The notes: generated from the letters alone by a model not told the origin. DNA of 64,000 nt from Curtobacterium sp. ZW137 (GCF_003762905.1 NZ_RJKS01000002.1:232039-296038), one strand, 5' to 3'; numbered from the stretch's first letter, positions 33,678 through 44,300 are shown. A program made the numbers and translations.

Positions 33678-34924
33678 CCGTCGACCCACCAGCAGTAGTA
33701 CATCCACACCCACTGCAGCACCACGCAGAGCACCACCACGAGCACGCGGTAGGCGCGGGACCTGGGCAGCGCCACGATCCCGAGCAACGGCGCGATCGGC
33801 AGCAGGATGCGCCACGTGCTCGACTGCGGGAAGAAGACCGCGAGCAGGTAGACGAGGTACGCGACGGCCCACAGCCGGAGCTCGAGGCCGATCCGGCGTG
33901 CGGGCGGCATGAACACGAACGCCGCGAAGCCGATCAGCACGACCACGAGCAGCACCGACCCCGCGGGCTGCCGGAACCACCACCCGAACCCCTGGATCCA
34001 CGGGGCGAAGGGCACGAGGTCCTTCCATCCGATGTACGACGAGCGCCATGCGAGCTCGGTGTCCGTGTACGCCCGCGGCACTCCGGTGACCGCCCACGCG
34101 ACGGCGGGCCACGCGAGCCCCACCAGGCCGGACACCACCGCGACGACAGCCGGTGCGACGAGCTGTCGGATGCTGCCCAGCGGCGCGAGCCGGATCCATG
34201 CGGGGCGGACGACCCACACCGCGATGACCATCACCATCAGGAGCGCGAACGCCAGCCCGGTCGGCCGCGTCATGCCGAGCAGCAGCACGACGGGGAGCAT
34301 CGTCCAGAACCGACGCTCGACGAGGAGCAGCAGCGCGACGAGGAGCAGGCACAGCCCCATCGACTCCGCGTAGGCGACCTGGAACATCACCGAGAGGGGG
34401 GCGACACAGAGCAGCACCGTGGCGAACGTCGCCCGGGCCGGGTCGAGGAAGCGCCCCATCAGCCGCCGGAACACCAGCGCCGACCCCCAGCCGAAGAGCA
34501 GTGACACCGAGATCGCCACGAGCTCGAACGACGCCCCGGTCAGGGTCATCAGCGCCCGGACGAGGAACGGGTACGCCGGCATGAACGCCCACGCGTTCTC
34601 CGTCACGTGCCCGGCGGCGTCGACCGGCAGCGTCGACGGGTACCCGTTCGCAGCGATCACCCGGTACCAGGCGCCGTCCCAGATGGACGCGAACGACAGG
34701 TAGTGCGGGTGCTGCAGGGTGAACGAGTTCGCCGACTGGATGCGCGCGAACGACATGAGCAGCGCGCCCGTGACGATCCGGGCGAGCACGTACACGACCG
34801 TGATCCGCAGCCACCACGGGACCACCCGGTAGCGCGCACGCCACCGAGCCGCACCCGGGCGGGGCCGGCGCACCGGCACGGCGCCGGTGTCCCGGGACGA
34901 GCCGGTCGTCAGGCCGTCAGCCAC
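33656..34924 (-). CDS. Polytopic mannosyltransferase-like protein (PIG-V/GT-C type)
   Basis: 422 residues with ten or more hydrophobic segments. The long first extracytoplasmic loop contains SIWDGAWYRVIAANGYP, a WDxxWY feature shared with PIG-V-type GT-C mannosyltransferases that use polyprenyl-phosphate donors. AYAESMGL and RPTGLA follow. A role in cell-wall glycolipid or protein mannosylation is inferred. The GTG start lies 16 nt inside the end of dapE, implying coupling. Its 3' end overlaps the AI-2E gene by 22 bp. Confidence 0.8.
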   Translation of the reverse strand: MADGLTTGSSRDTGAVPVRRPRPGAARWRARYRVVPWWLRITVVYVLARIVTGALLMSFARIQSANSFTLQHPHYLSFASIWDGAWYRVIAANGYPSTLPVDAAGHVTENAWAFMPAYPFLVRALMTLTGASFELVAISVSLLFGWGSALVFRRLMGRFLDPARATFATVLLCVAPLSVMFQVAYAESMGLCLLLVALLLLVERRFWTMLPVVLLLGMTRPTGLAFALLMVMVIAVWVVRPAWIRLAPLGSIRQLVAPAVVAVVSGLVGLAWPAVAWAVTGVPRAYTDTELAWRSSYIGWKDLVPFAPWIQGFGWWFRQPAGSVLLVVVLIGFAAFVFMPPARRIGLELRLWAVAYLVYLLAVFFPQSSTWRILLPIAPLLGIVALPRSRAYRVLVVVLCVVLQWVWMYYCWWVDGYDWTPP

Positions 34925-35991
34925 CGACGCAGACCGTCCTCCACCGCGGTGATCTGCGCCACGGGGACCTGCTCGTCGTCGTGGTGCGCGAAGACCGGCT
35001 CGCCGGGGCCGTAGTTGACCGCGGGCACGCCGAGCGCGGAGAACCGTGCGACGTCGGTCCAGCCGTACTTCGGGCGAGGGGCCGGGCCGCCGACGGCCTC
35101 GACGAAGTGCTGCGCGAGCGGGGCGTCGAGCCCGGGGCGGGCGCCGGCGGCGAGGTCGACGATGTCCACCTGGTAGCCGTCGAAGAGCTCGCGGATGTGG
35201 GCGACCGCTTCCTCGGCGGAGCGGGACGGTGCGAACCGGTAGTTCACGTGCACCATCACCTCGTCGGGGATGATGTTCCCCGCGATCCCGCCCGTGATGC
35301 CGACCGCGTTGAGGCCCTCGCGGTACTCGAGCCCGTCGACCTCGACGGTGCGCGGCTCGTACGCCGCCAGGGCGGCCAGGATCGGGGCTGCCTTGTGGAT
35401 CGCGTTGTCGCCGATCCAGCTGCGAGCGCTGTGGGAGCGCTTGCCGAACGCCCGGATCTCGGCGCGGAGGTTGCCGTTGCAGCCGCCCTCGATCTGGGCG
35501 CCGGACGGCTCGCCGAGGATCGCGAAGTCCCCGGTCAGGAGCTCGGGACGGGTGCGGGCGAGGCGGCCGAGGCCGTTCAGCGCGTCGGACACCTCCTCGT
35601 GGTCGTACCAGACCCACGTGACGTCGACCGACGGGTCGGTGAGGTCGTACGCGAGCTTCAGCTGGACGGCGCACCCGGCCTTCATGTCGACGGTCCCACG
35701 ACCCCAGAGGATCTCGGTGCCGTCCTCGGCCGTCCGGAACTCCGTCGGCAGGTTGTCGTTGAGCGGCACGGTGTCGATGTGCCCGGCGATGACGACGCGG
35801 CGGTCACGGCCGAGATGCGTCCGCGCGACGATCGCGTCGCCGTCGCGGATCACCTCGAGGTGCGGCAGCGGCGCGAGCACCGCCTCGATCGCGTCGGCGA
35901 GGGCCTTCTCGTTGCCCGACACCGACTCGATGTCGCAGATGGCACGGGTGATGTCGATGGACGAGGCGGTGAGGTCGAGCTGCTCCGGCAT
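34909..35991 (-). CDS. dapE: Succinyl-diaminopimelate desuccinylase
   Basis: A 360-residue M20-family zinc enzyme that releases succinate from N-succinyl-L,L-diaminopimelate in lysine and peptidoglycan biosynthesis. Motifs are [22 protein letters not shown] (bridging Asp), [12 protein letters not shown] (catalytic Glu pair) and ILGEPSG. The dimerisation domain occupies about 175-290 and the C-terminal ligand His is in VFAHHDDE. The ATG start has TAGGCT 6 nt upstream. It is divergent from dapD, and a membrane glycosyltransferase overlaps its 3' end. Confidence 0.95.
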   Translation of the reverse strand: MPEQLDLTASSIDITRAICDIESVSGNEKALADAIEAVLAPLPHLEVIRDGDAIVARTHLGRDRRVVIAGHIDTVPLNDNLPTEFRTAEDGTEILWGRGTVDMKAGCAVQLKLAYDLTDPSVDVTWVWYDHEEVSDALNGLGRLARTRPELLTGDFAILGEPSGAQIEGGCNGNLRAEIRAFGKRSHSARSWIGDNAIHKAAPILAALAAYEPRTVEVDGLEYREGLNAVGITGGIAGNIIPDEVMVHVNYRFAPSRSAEEAVAHIRELFDGYQVDIVDLAAGARPGLDAPLAQHFVEAVGGPAPRPKYGWTDVARFSALGVPAVNYGPGEPVFAHHDDEQVPVAQITAVEDGLRRWLTA

Positions 35992-35997
35992 GCCGAA

Positions 35998-36003
35998 AGC
36001 CTA
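35998..36003 (-). promoter_or_regulatory. -10 element, leaderless dapE
   Basis: Minus-strand TAGGCT, a 6-nt spacer, then ATG at 35991. Confidence 0.65.
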
Positions 36004-36008
36004 CCGGC

Positions 36009-36071
36009 CGCCGCACGCCGGGACCCGGGCGCCGCACGCCGGGACCCGGCCGCCGTACGCCGAAACCCGGG
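36009..36071. repeat. 21-bp triplicate in the dapE-dapD divergent promoter region
   Basis: Three copies of a 21-bp unit (CGCCGCACGCCGGGACCCGG plus G) lie head to tail between the two -10 elements. The third copy has four changes. Confidence 0.85.
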
Positions 36072-36083
36072 CGCACCCCTCGC

Positions 36084-36089
36084 TACCCT
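36084..36089 (+). promoter_or_regulatory. -10 element, leaderless dapD
   Basis: TACCCT, a 6-nt spacer, then GTG at 36096. Confidence 0.65.
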
Positions 36090-36095
36090 GGAACC

Positions 36096-37064
36096 GTGAC
36101 CGAGACGACCGACACCACCGACCGCCCCACCTCCGCCTGGGGCCACGGCCTCGCGACCGTCGCCGCCGACGGCACCGAGCTCGACACCTGGTTCCCGGAG
36201 ACCCATCTCGGCGCACTGCCCGCCGACGCGGTCTTCCCGCTCGAACTCCAGGAGCACATCGGCGAGGACCCCCGCCGCGGGGTCCGGATCGAGGCCGTCA
36301 CGGTCGAGATCGACATCGATGCGGCACCCGCGAGCACCCCGGACGCCTACCTCCGCCTGCACCTGCTCAGCCACCTGCACGTGCGCCCGAACACGATCAA
36401 CCTCGACGGCGTGTTCGGGCACCTGCCCATCGTCGCGTGGACGAACGCCGGCCCCGTGCTCCCCGCCGACCTGACGCGCCTGCGCCCGTCCCTGCAGCGC
36501 GCGGGCATCGCGGTCCACGCGATCGACAAGTTCCCCCGCCTGCTCGACTACGTGACGCCCGAGCGGGTCCGCATCGCGGACGCGAACCGGGTCCGGCTCG
36601 GCGCGCACCTCGCGCCGGGCACCACGGTCATGCACGAGGGCTTCGTCAACTTCAACGCGGGCACCCTCGGCGACGCGATGATCGAGGGCCGCGTCTCCCA
36701 GGGCGTCGTCGTCGGCAACGGCACCGACATCGGTGGCGGCGCGTCGATCATGGGCACGCTCTCCGGCGGCGGCACGCACCGGGTGTCCCTCGGGGAGCGC
36801 GCGCTCCTCGGGGCGAACGCCGGCCTCGGCATCTCGCTCGGCGACGACTCCGTCATCGAGGCGGGGCTCTACGTCACCGCCGGCACGAAGGTCGTGCTCG
36901 TCGGGGCCGCGCCGAGCCCGGACGGCACCCCGAGGACGGTGAAGGCCGCCGAGCTCTCCGGGGCCCCGAACGTCCTGTTCCGCCGCAACAGCCTGACGGG
37001 TGCCGTCGAGGCGCTGCAGCGCAAGGGCGAGGGCATCCAGCTCAACACCGCGCTGCACGCGTAG
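36096..37064 (+). CDS. dapD: Tetrahydrodipicolinate N-succinyltransferase
   Basis: A 322-residue actinobacterial-type DapD. It transfers succinate from succinyl-CoA to tetrahydrodipicolinate, the step before DapC. An N-terminal alpha/beta domain (about 1-160) is followed by a left-handed beta-helix of hexapeptide repeats. [34 protein letters not shown] and [14 protein letters not shown] are typical of the mycobacterial enzyme. The leaderless GTG start follows TACCCT. It is divergent from dapE across a small repeat. Confidence 0.95.
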   Translation: MTETTDTTDRPTSAWGHGLATVAADGTELDTWFPETHLGALPADAVFPLELQEHIGEDPRRGVRIEAVTVEIDIDAAPASTPDAYLRLHLLSHLHVRPNTINLDGVFGHLPIVAWTNAGPVLPADLTRLRPSLQRAGIAVHAIDKFPRLLDYVTPERVRIADANRVRLGAHLAPGTTVMHEGFVNFNAGTLGDAMIEGRVSQGVVVGNGTDIGGGASIMGTLSGGGTHRVSLGERALLGANAGLGISLGDDSVIEAGLYVTAGTKVVLVGAAPSPDGTPRTVKAAELSGAPNVLFRRNSLTGAVEALQRKGEGIQLNTALHA

Positions 37065-37130
37065 CGCCCCCGCGGCCCGCCGCCGGCCCTCGGTCCGCCC
37101 GCCGGTTGCGCCTCCGCCCGCCTGGACCCC

Positions 37131-37190
37131 GCACAACCGAAAGCACCCCGAACCACGTGATCGCGTGGTGCGGGGTGCTTTCGGTTGTGC
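37131..37190. terminator. Bidirectional terminator between dapD and gltA
   Basis: Perfect 20-bp arms (37131-37150 and 37171-37190). A nested CCACG/CGTGG stem lies in the loop. Confidence 0.8.
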
Positions 37191-37221
37191 GAAGGACGCC
37201 AGGGCCCGCCGCCGCCGCGCG

Positions 37222-38580
<1,359 letters not shown>

Positions 38581-38586
38581 ACCAAC

Positions 38587-38592
38587 AGCCTA
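38587..38592 (-). promoter_or_regulatory. -10 element, leaderless gltA
   Basis: Minus-strand TAGGCT, a 6-nt spacer, then GTG at 38580. Confidence 0.65.
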
Positions 38593-38689
38593 ATCGCGCC
38601 GTCTGTCGCTCGTGCACACCCAGGTCCCTCGAACTTGGTGGGAGTCACGACTAGCGGTCGACCGGTTCGGTGGTCGGCGCTCCGGTGGT

Positions 38690-39808
38690 TCAGGACGAAG
38701 CGAGCCGGTGACCGCTGGTCAGACGCTGCGCCGCCGCCGCGATCCGCTCGTCGGTCGCGGTGAGCGCGATCCGCACGTGCTGCCCGCCGGCCGCGCCGTA
38801 GAAGGTCCCAGGGGCGACGAGGATGCCCCGGTCCGCGAGCCACGCGACGGTGTCGAGTGCCGGTTCGCCGCGCGTTGCCCAGAGGTACAGGCCCGCTTCG
38901 CTGTGGTCGACCCGGAAGCCGGCGCCCTCGAGCGCACGGCGGAGCATGCCGCGACGGGCACGGTACAGCGCCTTCTGCTGCTGCACGTGCGCGGTGTCCT
39001 CGAGCGCCACGATCATCGCCTGCTGCACCGGCAGCGGCGGCATCATGCCGGTGTGCTTGCGGACGGCGAGCACCCCGGCGAGGACCGCGGCGTCACCGGC
39101 GACGAAGGCGGCCCGGTAGCCGGCGAGGTTCGACTGCTTCGAGAGCGAGTACACGCTGAGCACACCGTCCACCGAGTCCCCCACCACGCGGGAGTCGAGG
39201 ATGGTCGGCGTCGGCGTGACGTCGTAGGGCGGCTCCCAGCCGAGCTCGGCGTAGCACTCGTCCCCGACGATGACCGCGCCGAGTTCGCGAGCGCGGGCGA
39301 CGGCGACGCGGAGTTCCTCGACGGAGAGGACGCGGCCGTCGGGGTTGCCCGGCGAGTTCAGCCAGATGAGCTTCGTGCCGACGGGCCACGCGGCGGGGTC
39401 GTCCGAGGCCAGCGCGGTGGCACCGACGAGCGCGGCGCCGAGTTCGTACGTCGGGTACGCGGCGGCCGGGAACACGACGGTGTCGCCGCGGCCGATGCCG
39501 AGCCAGAGCGCGAGCCCGGCGATGAACTCCTTCGAGCCGATCGTCGGCAGGGTCTGGTCCTCCCGCAGCGCGACCCCGTGCCGGCGGCCGTACCAGTCGG
39601 CGATCGCCTGACGGAGCGCGGGGGTCCCGGCGACCTGCGGGTAGGCGTGCGCGTCGGTGGCCTCGGCGAGGGCAGAGCGGACGAGCGCGGGCGTCGGGTC
39701 CACCGGCGAGCCGACGCTCAGGTCGACGATGCCGCCCTCGTGCTCCGCTGCGCGCTGCTTGAACGGGACGAGCTGGTCCCAGGGGAAGTCGGGGAGGTCG
39801 AGGGCCAC
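38690..39808 (-). CDS. dapC: N-succinyldiaminopimelate aminotransferase
   Basis: A 372-residue fold-type I PLP aminotransferase that makes N-succinyl-L,L-diaminopimelate from the keto precursor. The PLP lysine is in YSLSKQSNLAGYR. WLNSPGNPDGRV and VGDECYAELGW (Asp/Tyr PLP contacts) are also seen. The gene lies 13 nt after fdxA, the arrangement I recall from Rv1177-Rv1178, which supports the DapC call. The GTG start lacks a strong ribosome-binding site and probably depends on coupling to fdxA. Confidence 0.93.
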   Translation of the reverse strand: MALDLPDFPWDQLVPFKQRAAEHEGGIVDLSVGSPVDPTPALVRSALAEATDAHAYPQVAGTPALRQAIADWYGRRHGVALREDQTLPTIGSKEFIAGLALWLGIGRGDTVVFPAAAYPTYELGAALVGATALASDDPAAWPVGTKLIWLNSPGNPDGRVLSVEELRVAVARARELGAVIVGDECYAELGWEPPYDVTPTPTILDSRVVGDSVDGVLSVYSLSKQSNLAGYRAAFVAGDAAVLAGVLAVRKHTGMMPPLPVQQAMIVALEDTAHVQQQKALYRARRGMLRRALEGAGFRVDHSEAGLYLWATRGEPALDTVAWLADRGILVAPGTFYGAAGGQHVRIALTATDERIAAAAQRLTSGHRLASS

Positions 39809-39821
39809 GTGCGTGTCCGGC

Positions 39822-40139
39822 TCAGCCGCGCGGCGGTTCGGCCGCGACGACGGGGTGGTCCTTGTGGATCACGCCGACCTTCGCCGCGCCGCCGGGGGAA
39901 CCAACCTCGTCGAAGAACTCGACGTTGGCCTTGTAGTAGTCGGCCCACTGGTCCGGGAGGTCGTCCTCGTAGTAGATCGCCTCGACCGGGCAGACCGGTT
40001 CGCACGCACCGCAGTCCACGCATTCATCCGGGTGGATGTAGAGCGAGCGGTCACCCTCGTAGATGCAGTCCACGGGGCATTCGTCGATGCACGCGCGGTC
40101 CTTGACGTCGACACAGGGCTGGGCGATCACGTAGGTCAC
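39822..40139 (-). CDS. fdxA: 7Fe (3Fe-4S/4Fe-4S) ferredoxin
   Basis: A 105-residue electron carrier. Cys residues fall at 9, 17, 21, 25, 40, 43, 46 and 50 (PCVDVKDRAC, IDECPVDC, DECVDCGACEPVCP), the bacterial 7Fe pattern with one 3Fe-4S and one 4Fe-4S cluster. The acidic C-terminal extension is typical of FdxA/FdxC. The GTG start has GAAGGGAGC upstream. A -10-like TAGACT at 40174-40179 begins with the stop codon of the upstream deacetylase gene. Confidence 0.95.
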   Translation of the reverse strand: MTYVIAQPCVDVKDRACIDECPVDCIYEGDRSLYIHPDECVDCGACEPVCPVEAIYYEDDLPDQWADYYKANVEFFDEVGSPGGAAKVGVIHKDHPVVAAEPPRG

Positions 40140-40173
40140 GGTCGGGGTGCTCCCTTCGGAAACGAGCGCTTCG

Positions 40174-40179
40174 AGTCTA
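40174..40179 (-). promoter_or_regulatory. -10 element of fdxA-dapC overlapping a stop codon
   Basis: Minus-strand TAGACT. Its TAG (40177-40179) is also the stop codon of the PIG-L gene. A leader of about 28 nt with GAAGGGAGC follows. Confidence 0.5.
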
Positions 40180-41409
40180 CTCGCGGGGTGCGGCCGACCC
40201 TGACCGTCCGGCGACACCCGTCGCCGCGTCGCCCGCGGCTGGGCGCGCCGCCCGCAGCCCGGACAGGTCCGGCCAGGCGAGCGCGAGCATCGCGACGATC
40301 GCCGGCCCGAACGTCCACACGTACCCGGCGGCGTTCGCGAGCACCAGCGGGGAGCTCTGCCCACCGACGGACACCAGGACCTGCGTGGCGACGATCACCC
40401 CGATGCCGACCGCCGCGACCATCGCGCGGGACCGGTAGAGCAGCCGCACGCCGACGACCAGACCGACCACGATGAGCGTGGTGAGGACGATGCCGATCGG
40501 GAACGCCCCGAGCGTCTGCTGGTGGGTGATCGTCCCGAGGCCACCGGCGAGCAGCCCGACGACGAGGGCGACCACGACCGCGGTGACCTTGCCCGCCGGG
40601 GACATGTCCGCGTACGTCTCGGGAGCGGCCGCTGCGGGCGGCTCGTCGTGCCGGAAGCCCTCGGTCGCCGCCGCGTGCTGCCGGACACCGTGCGGCATCA
40701 CCCAGGACAGCGCGGTCGGGTCGGCGGGGTCCACCGGGTCCACGGCGACCTGCGAGCGGTACTGCTCGATCGCCGCGCGGACCTTCGCCCGCACGGGCAG
40801 GACGTCGACGGTGACGTCCGCCTCACCGGAGTCCGGGTCGACGATCATCGAGAACGGCACGTCCTCGGCCTTCGCCGCGTACCGGGCGGCGTTGTGCACC
40901 CGCACGTGGTCCGGGTGGCCGTAACCGCCGTCGTCCGCGTAGCTGATCACCGCATCGGCCCGGGTCGACCGGATCGCGGCGCGGACGTCGTCGACGACCT
41001 CGCCGAGGTCGGCCATGGTCAGCGAGTCGGCCGGGGCGTCGTCCGCCGCGACCGCGCGGCCGTCCGGGCCCCACTGCATGCCGGAGTCGGAGTAGCGCCG
41101 CTCGGGCAGGTCGGTCGGACGGGCTCCCGGCCCGCCGAGCCACAGGTGGGCCGGACGCCCGAGCGCTGCCAGCGCGCCGGCGATCTCGGTCTCCCGGTGC
41201 GCGGCGACGCGGGGACCGTCACCGAACAGCGGCGCGAGTTCCGGCGTGAGCATCTCGCCGCGCTCGCCCCGGGTCGCCGTGAGGACGGTGACCTCGGCGC
41301 CGAGCTCGAGGAGCGTGGCGATGGTCCCACCGGACGACAGGGTCTCGTCGTCCGGGTGGGCGTGCACGAAGAGGACGCGCTCGGGGCGGGTCGCGGGGGC
41401 CTTGGACAT
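40177..41409 (-). CDS. PIG-L/MshB-type deacetylase fused to a membrane domain (DUF6113-like)
   Basis: 410 residues. The N-terminal half (about 10-255) is a LmbE/PIG-L zinc deacetylase with HPDDE at 18-22 and GYGHPDHVRVHN near 165. This makes it a candidate for MshB of mycothiol biosynthesis or a related GlcNAc deacetylase. The C-terminal ~130 residues contain four hydrophobic helices resembling the separate small membrane protein often found beside mshB. Here the two are one polypeptide. TACCCT lies 8 nt before the ATG, with GGGAGA between them. Confidence 0.85.
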   Translation of the reverse strand: MSKAPATRPERVLFVHAHPDDETLSSGGTIATLLELGAEVTVLTATRGERGEMLTPELAPLFGDGPRVAAHRETEIAGALAALGRPAHLWLGGPGARPTDLPERRYSDSGMQWGPDGRAVAADDAPADSLTMADLGEVVDDVRAAIRSTRADAVISYADDGGYGHPDHVRVHNAARYAAKAEDVPFSMIVDPDSGEADVTVDVLPVRAKVRAAIEQYRSQVAVDPVDPADPTALSWVMPHGVRQHAAATEGFRHDEPPAAAAPETYADMSPAGKVTAVVVALVVGLLAGGLGTITHQQTLGAFPIGIVLTTLIVVGLVVGVRLLYRSRAMVAAVGIGVIVATQVLVSVGGQSSPLVLANAAGYVWTFGPAIVAMLALAWPDLSGLRAARPAAGDAATGVAGRSGSAAPRE

Positions 41410-41442
41410 CGTCTCCCAGGGTACGGGACGCGCCTCGGTCGG

Positions 41443-41988
41443 CTACCGCGGGGTGACGATGTAGGTCGCGGTCGCGCCGGCGTCGGACTTCGAGAACGTG
41501 AGCACCACGCGGTGGTCCTCGCTCCGGAAGATCCCGAACGCGCTCGAGGAGTCCGCACGCTTCGCCGACTCGGTGAACCCGGCGTCCGTGAGCTGCTGTG
41601 CCGCGGTCGCGAAGTCGTCCACCGATGACGCCTGCACCTGCACGACCCAGCCGGAGCCGTTCGGGCCGGAGCCGCCACCCAGGACCGTGCCGTCCACGAG
41701 CGGGACGGCCGACGTCGGGAAGCCGTCGGGCACCTTGCCGTCGGAGGTCACGTTCGTGCCCTTGAGGGCGGTGTCCAGCGCACCGTCGATGCCACCGGCG
41801 ATGCTCGACATGCCCTCGCTGATCGCCGATCCGTCGATGCCCTTGACGCTCTCGCTGACGTCCGAGGCCACCGAGGACCCGAGGTCCGTGGCCTGCTTGA
41901 CGGCGTCCGAGGAGCAGCCGGTGAGACCGGCCAGGGCGATGCCCGCTGCCACGGCGGCGATGAGCGGGGAACGGAGGGCGTTGCGCAT
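41443..41988 (-). CDS. Lipoprotein of unknown function
   Basis: 181 residues. The signal peptide ends in the lipobox LTGC, with Cys25 as the lipidated residue. An Asp/Ser-rich region follows, then a C-terminal domain (about 85-181) with VVQVQASSVDDFATAAQQL and alternating strands. I do not recognise the family. The ATG at 41988 is chosen because TACGGT precedes it by 6 nt and the signal peptide then has normal length. An upstream in-frame ATG would add a non-signal-like extension. Confidence 0.78.
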   Translation of the reverse strand: MRNALRSPLIAAVAAGIALAGLTGCSSDAVKQATDLGSSVASDVSESVKGIDGSAISEGMSSIAGGIDGALDTALKGTNVTSDGKVPDGFPTSAVPLVDGTVLGGGSGPNGSGWVVQVQASSVDDFATAAQQLTDAGFTESAKRADSSSAFGIFRSEDHRVVLTFSKSDAGATATYIVTPR

Positions 41989-41994
41989 GCGGGC

Positions 41995-42000
41995 ACCGTA
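41995..42000 (-). promoter_or_regulatory. -10 element, leaderless start at 41988
   Basis: Minus-strand TACGGT, a 6-nt spacer, then ATG. Confidence 0.6.
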
Positions 42001-42116
42001 ACGGACCAGCCGGGAGGCTCGGCGCGAGTTCCCTGGGAGTCTCACCTGCCCGCCGGGCCCGGCCAGGGCCTCCAGGCCGTCATGCGCGTCAGCGCACGTC
42101 CGTCAGCGCACGCCGG

Positions 42117-43310
42117 TCAGCGCAGGTACGCGCGCACCGCCGCGACGAGCGCGTCGACGCCGACCGGGATCGACGTCTCCGCCTGCGGCGCGTAGAAGGG
42201 CGAGTGGTTGCTCGGGATCTCCTCGCCCCGGCGGAACAGCTCCGGGTCGGTGATGCCGGTGAACCAGTAGACGATCGGCACACCGGCGGCGGTGGCGAGC
42301 TGCCCGACGTCCTCGGACGCCATCGCGAGCCCCGACTCGAGGTCGACGGCCTTCGGCACCGCGGCGGCGATCGCCTCGAGGACGCGCGCGGCGTGCTCGG
42401 GGTCGTTCACCAGGACGTCGGCACCGGGCCAGCGCTCGATCGTGGGTTCCGGGAGTCCGCCCGCGTCGCTCTCAGCACGGACGATGCGCTCGATGGAGGC
42501 GATGATCCGGTTCCGGGTCTCCTCGTTGCGGGCCCGGGTGGAGATCTCGATGACGGCCTTGTCCGGGATGATGTTCGCCCGGGTGCCCGCGTGGAAGCTG
42601 CCGATGGTGACGACGCCCGCGTCGCTCGGGGACACCTCTCTCGAGACGATCGTCTGCAGCCGGACGACCGCGGACGCCGCGGTGACGACCGGGTCGAGCG
42701 AGGCCTGCGGCGCCGAACCGTGCGCGCCCCGGCCGTTGAACGTGATCGTGAACCGGTCGCTCGACGCCATCACGGGGCCGGAGCCGACCGCGACCATGCC
42801 GACCGGGGCCGGGGCGGAGTGCTGTCCGAGGACGATCTCGGGCTTCGGGAACCGGTCGACCAGGCCGTCCTCGACCATCGCGCGTGCGCCGGAGATCACC
42901 TCTTCCGCGGGCTGGAAGACGGCGACGACGGTGCCGGACCACGCGTCGCGGGTGGCGAGGAGGCGCTCGAGGGTGCCGAGCAACCACGTGACGTGGATGT
43001 CGTGTCCGCACGCGTGCATCGTCGGGACGTCCGTGCCGGTCTCGTCGGTGCCGCGGTGCTCGCTGGCGTAGGGCAGGCCGGTCCGTTCCTCCACCGGGAG
43101 GCCGTCCATGTCCGCGCGGAGCCAGATCACCGGGCCGTCGCCGTTCGTCAGCACCCCGACGACACCGGTGCCGCCGACGCCTTCGGTCACGTCGATGCCG
43201 CCCAGTTCGTGCAGCTTCGCGGTGATGACACCAGCGGTGCGGTGCTCCTGGAACCCGAGTTCCGGGTGGGCGTGGAGGTCCTGGTACAGCGAGAGGAGGT
43301 CGAGGGTCAC
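42117..43310 (-). CDS. M20-family amidohydrolase (N-acyl amino acid hydrolase type)
   Basis: A 397-residue metallopeptidase/amidohydrolase related to hippurate hydrolase and IAA-amino acid hydrolases. Metal-binding motifs are MHACGHDIHVTWLLG, FQPAEEVISGARAMVEDGL and GQHSAPAPVGM. The lid/dimerisation domain lies at about 180-295. It probably cleaves N-acyl or peptide-like substrates, exact substrate unknown. I place the start at GTG 43310, which is 7 nt after TACCGT. A GTG at 43319 would sit on the -10 element. Confidence 0.88.
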   Translation of the reverse strand: MTLDLLSLYQDLHAHPELGFQEHRTAGVITAKLHELGGIDVTEGVGGTGVVGVLTNGDGPVIWLRADMDGLPVEERTGLPYASEHRGTDETGTDVPTMHACGHDIHVTWLLGTLERLLATRDAWSGTVVAVFQPAEEVISGARAMVEDGLVDRFPKPEIVLGQHSAPAPVGMVAVGSGPVMASSDRFTITFNGRGAHGSAPQASLDPVVTAASAVVRLQTIVSREVSPSDAGVVTIGSFHAGTRANIIPDKAVIEISTRARNEETRNRIIASIERIVRAESDAGGLPEPTIERWPGADVLVNDPEHAARVLEAIAAAVPKAVDLESGLAMASEDVGQLATAAGVPIVYWFTGITDPELFRRGEEIPSNHSPFYAPQAETSIPVGVDALVAAVRAYLR

Positions 43311-43317
43311 ACACACC

Positions 43318-43323
43318 ACGGTA
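43318..43323 (-). promoter_or_regulatory. -10 element, leaderless start at 43310
   Basis: Minus-strand TACCGT, a 7-nt spacer, then GTG. Confidence 0.5.
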
Positions 43324-43383
43324 GCGCCGCCTGTTCACATGTGCGCCATGCGCGTGCAGCACACGGCGACTAGAACTGGATGC

Positions 43384-44283
43384 ATGACATTTCACACAAC
43401 GGTTTCCAGAGTCCTCCTCGTGCTCGGTTCGACCGCCCTCATCGCGGTCCCCGCGGAGCAGGCGGCCGCCGCACCTCCCGCACACTCGTCGCCGACACGC
43501 TCGGCGCAGGACATGCCGTCGGTCACCAGGACCGTTTCCTGCTCGGCGGGCGGGATGACGGGCGAAGCAGTCCTCAGCCTGGCGAGCGACGGGACGCGAT
43601 GGCGCACGACGGTCGAGCGGTACAAGATCTCCGCGAACGGGCGGAGCAAGGGCAACGTCAACCCCTACGTCTGGGGTCAGAACTTCGTCGGCCAGGTGAC
43701 CCTCGACGAGCGCGTCTCGTCCAGGGACGCCATGGTCCAGGACGGGCAGTGGCACGATCTCGGCCTGCAGCTGAACCGATCGAGCCTGCCCTGGGCGGCG
43801 ATGTCCCAGGCGTCGAGCACCGGGGTCGAGTTCGTGTTCGACAAGTCCGGCTCGGATCCTCGCTGCTCGGCGGGGATCTCGTCGAGCAACCCACGACGGA
43901 CCGTCCAGCACCTCGCAACCACCCCTGGCCGGATCGACAAGCTCCACCCGCTGGCTTCGTGCTACGTCCTCAGCGACGGGGTCACGTGCAGCATCGCGGA
44001 GTCCAGGACAGCGACGAGCTCGGTCAACCTGACCGGCGCGGTCACGCCGACGGGAGAGTCGCTCAAGTGGATCACGGGCAACATCAACGCTTCGTGGACG
44101 GCCTCGCGGACCGTCGACGTCCGGTGCACGTCACCGGTCATGCGCAAGGGCGAACTCTTCGTCGCGTACCCGACGGGTGTCGACACACAGTTCCGGGTTC
44201 AGGTCGACGCGTTCGGCGTGCACATCGACGGGCCCGGCACGGCGTTCGAGGTCGCGAACGGCATCGCCTGCGAGGTCTCCTGA
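43384..44283 (+). CDS. Secreted protein of unknown function, Cys-containing
   Basis: 299 residues. A clear signal peptide (about 1-30, ending EQAAAA) is followed by a mature region with no motif I recognise. It has six Cys (in VSCSAG, DPRCSAG, ASCYVL, VTCSIA, VRCTSP and IACEVS), which could form three disulfides. Ser, Thr and Val content is high, suggesting a beta-rich extracellular domain. Codon choice is somewhat less GC-extreme than its neighbours, and it interrupts the conserved mshB-typA backbone, so it may be an accessory insertion. Function unknown. Confidence 0.75.
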   Translation: MTFHTTVSRVLLVLGSTALIAVPAEQAAAAPPAHSSPTRSAQDMPSVTRTVSCSAGGMTGEAVLSLASDGTRWRTTVERYKISANGRSKGNVNPYVWGQNFVGQVTLDERVSSRDAMVQDGQWHDLGLQLNRSSLPWAAMSQASSTGVEFVFDKSGSDPRCSAGISSSNPRRTVQHLATTPGRIDKLHPLASCYVLSDGVTCSIAESRTATSSVNLTGAVTPTGESLKWITGNINASWTASRTVDVRCTSPVMRKGELFVAYPTGVDTQFRVQVDAFGVHIDGPGTAFEVANGIACEVS

Positions 44284-44300
44284 ACGCGAAGGACGAACCG

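Noticed and set aside
34925-35674. Upstream extension of the mannosyltransferase frame into dapE
   Set aside because: The extension is an out-of-frame shadow of dapE, rich in Arg and Pro and without membrane segments. The GTG overlapping the dapE end fits a coupled start.
41989-42045. Longer start for the lipoprotein at 42045
   Set aside because: It adds a charged non-signal segment before the signal peptide and would lie upstream of a good -10 element.
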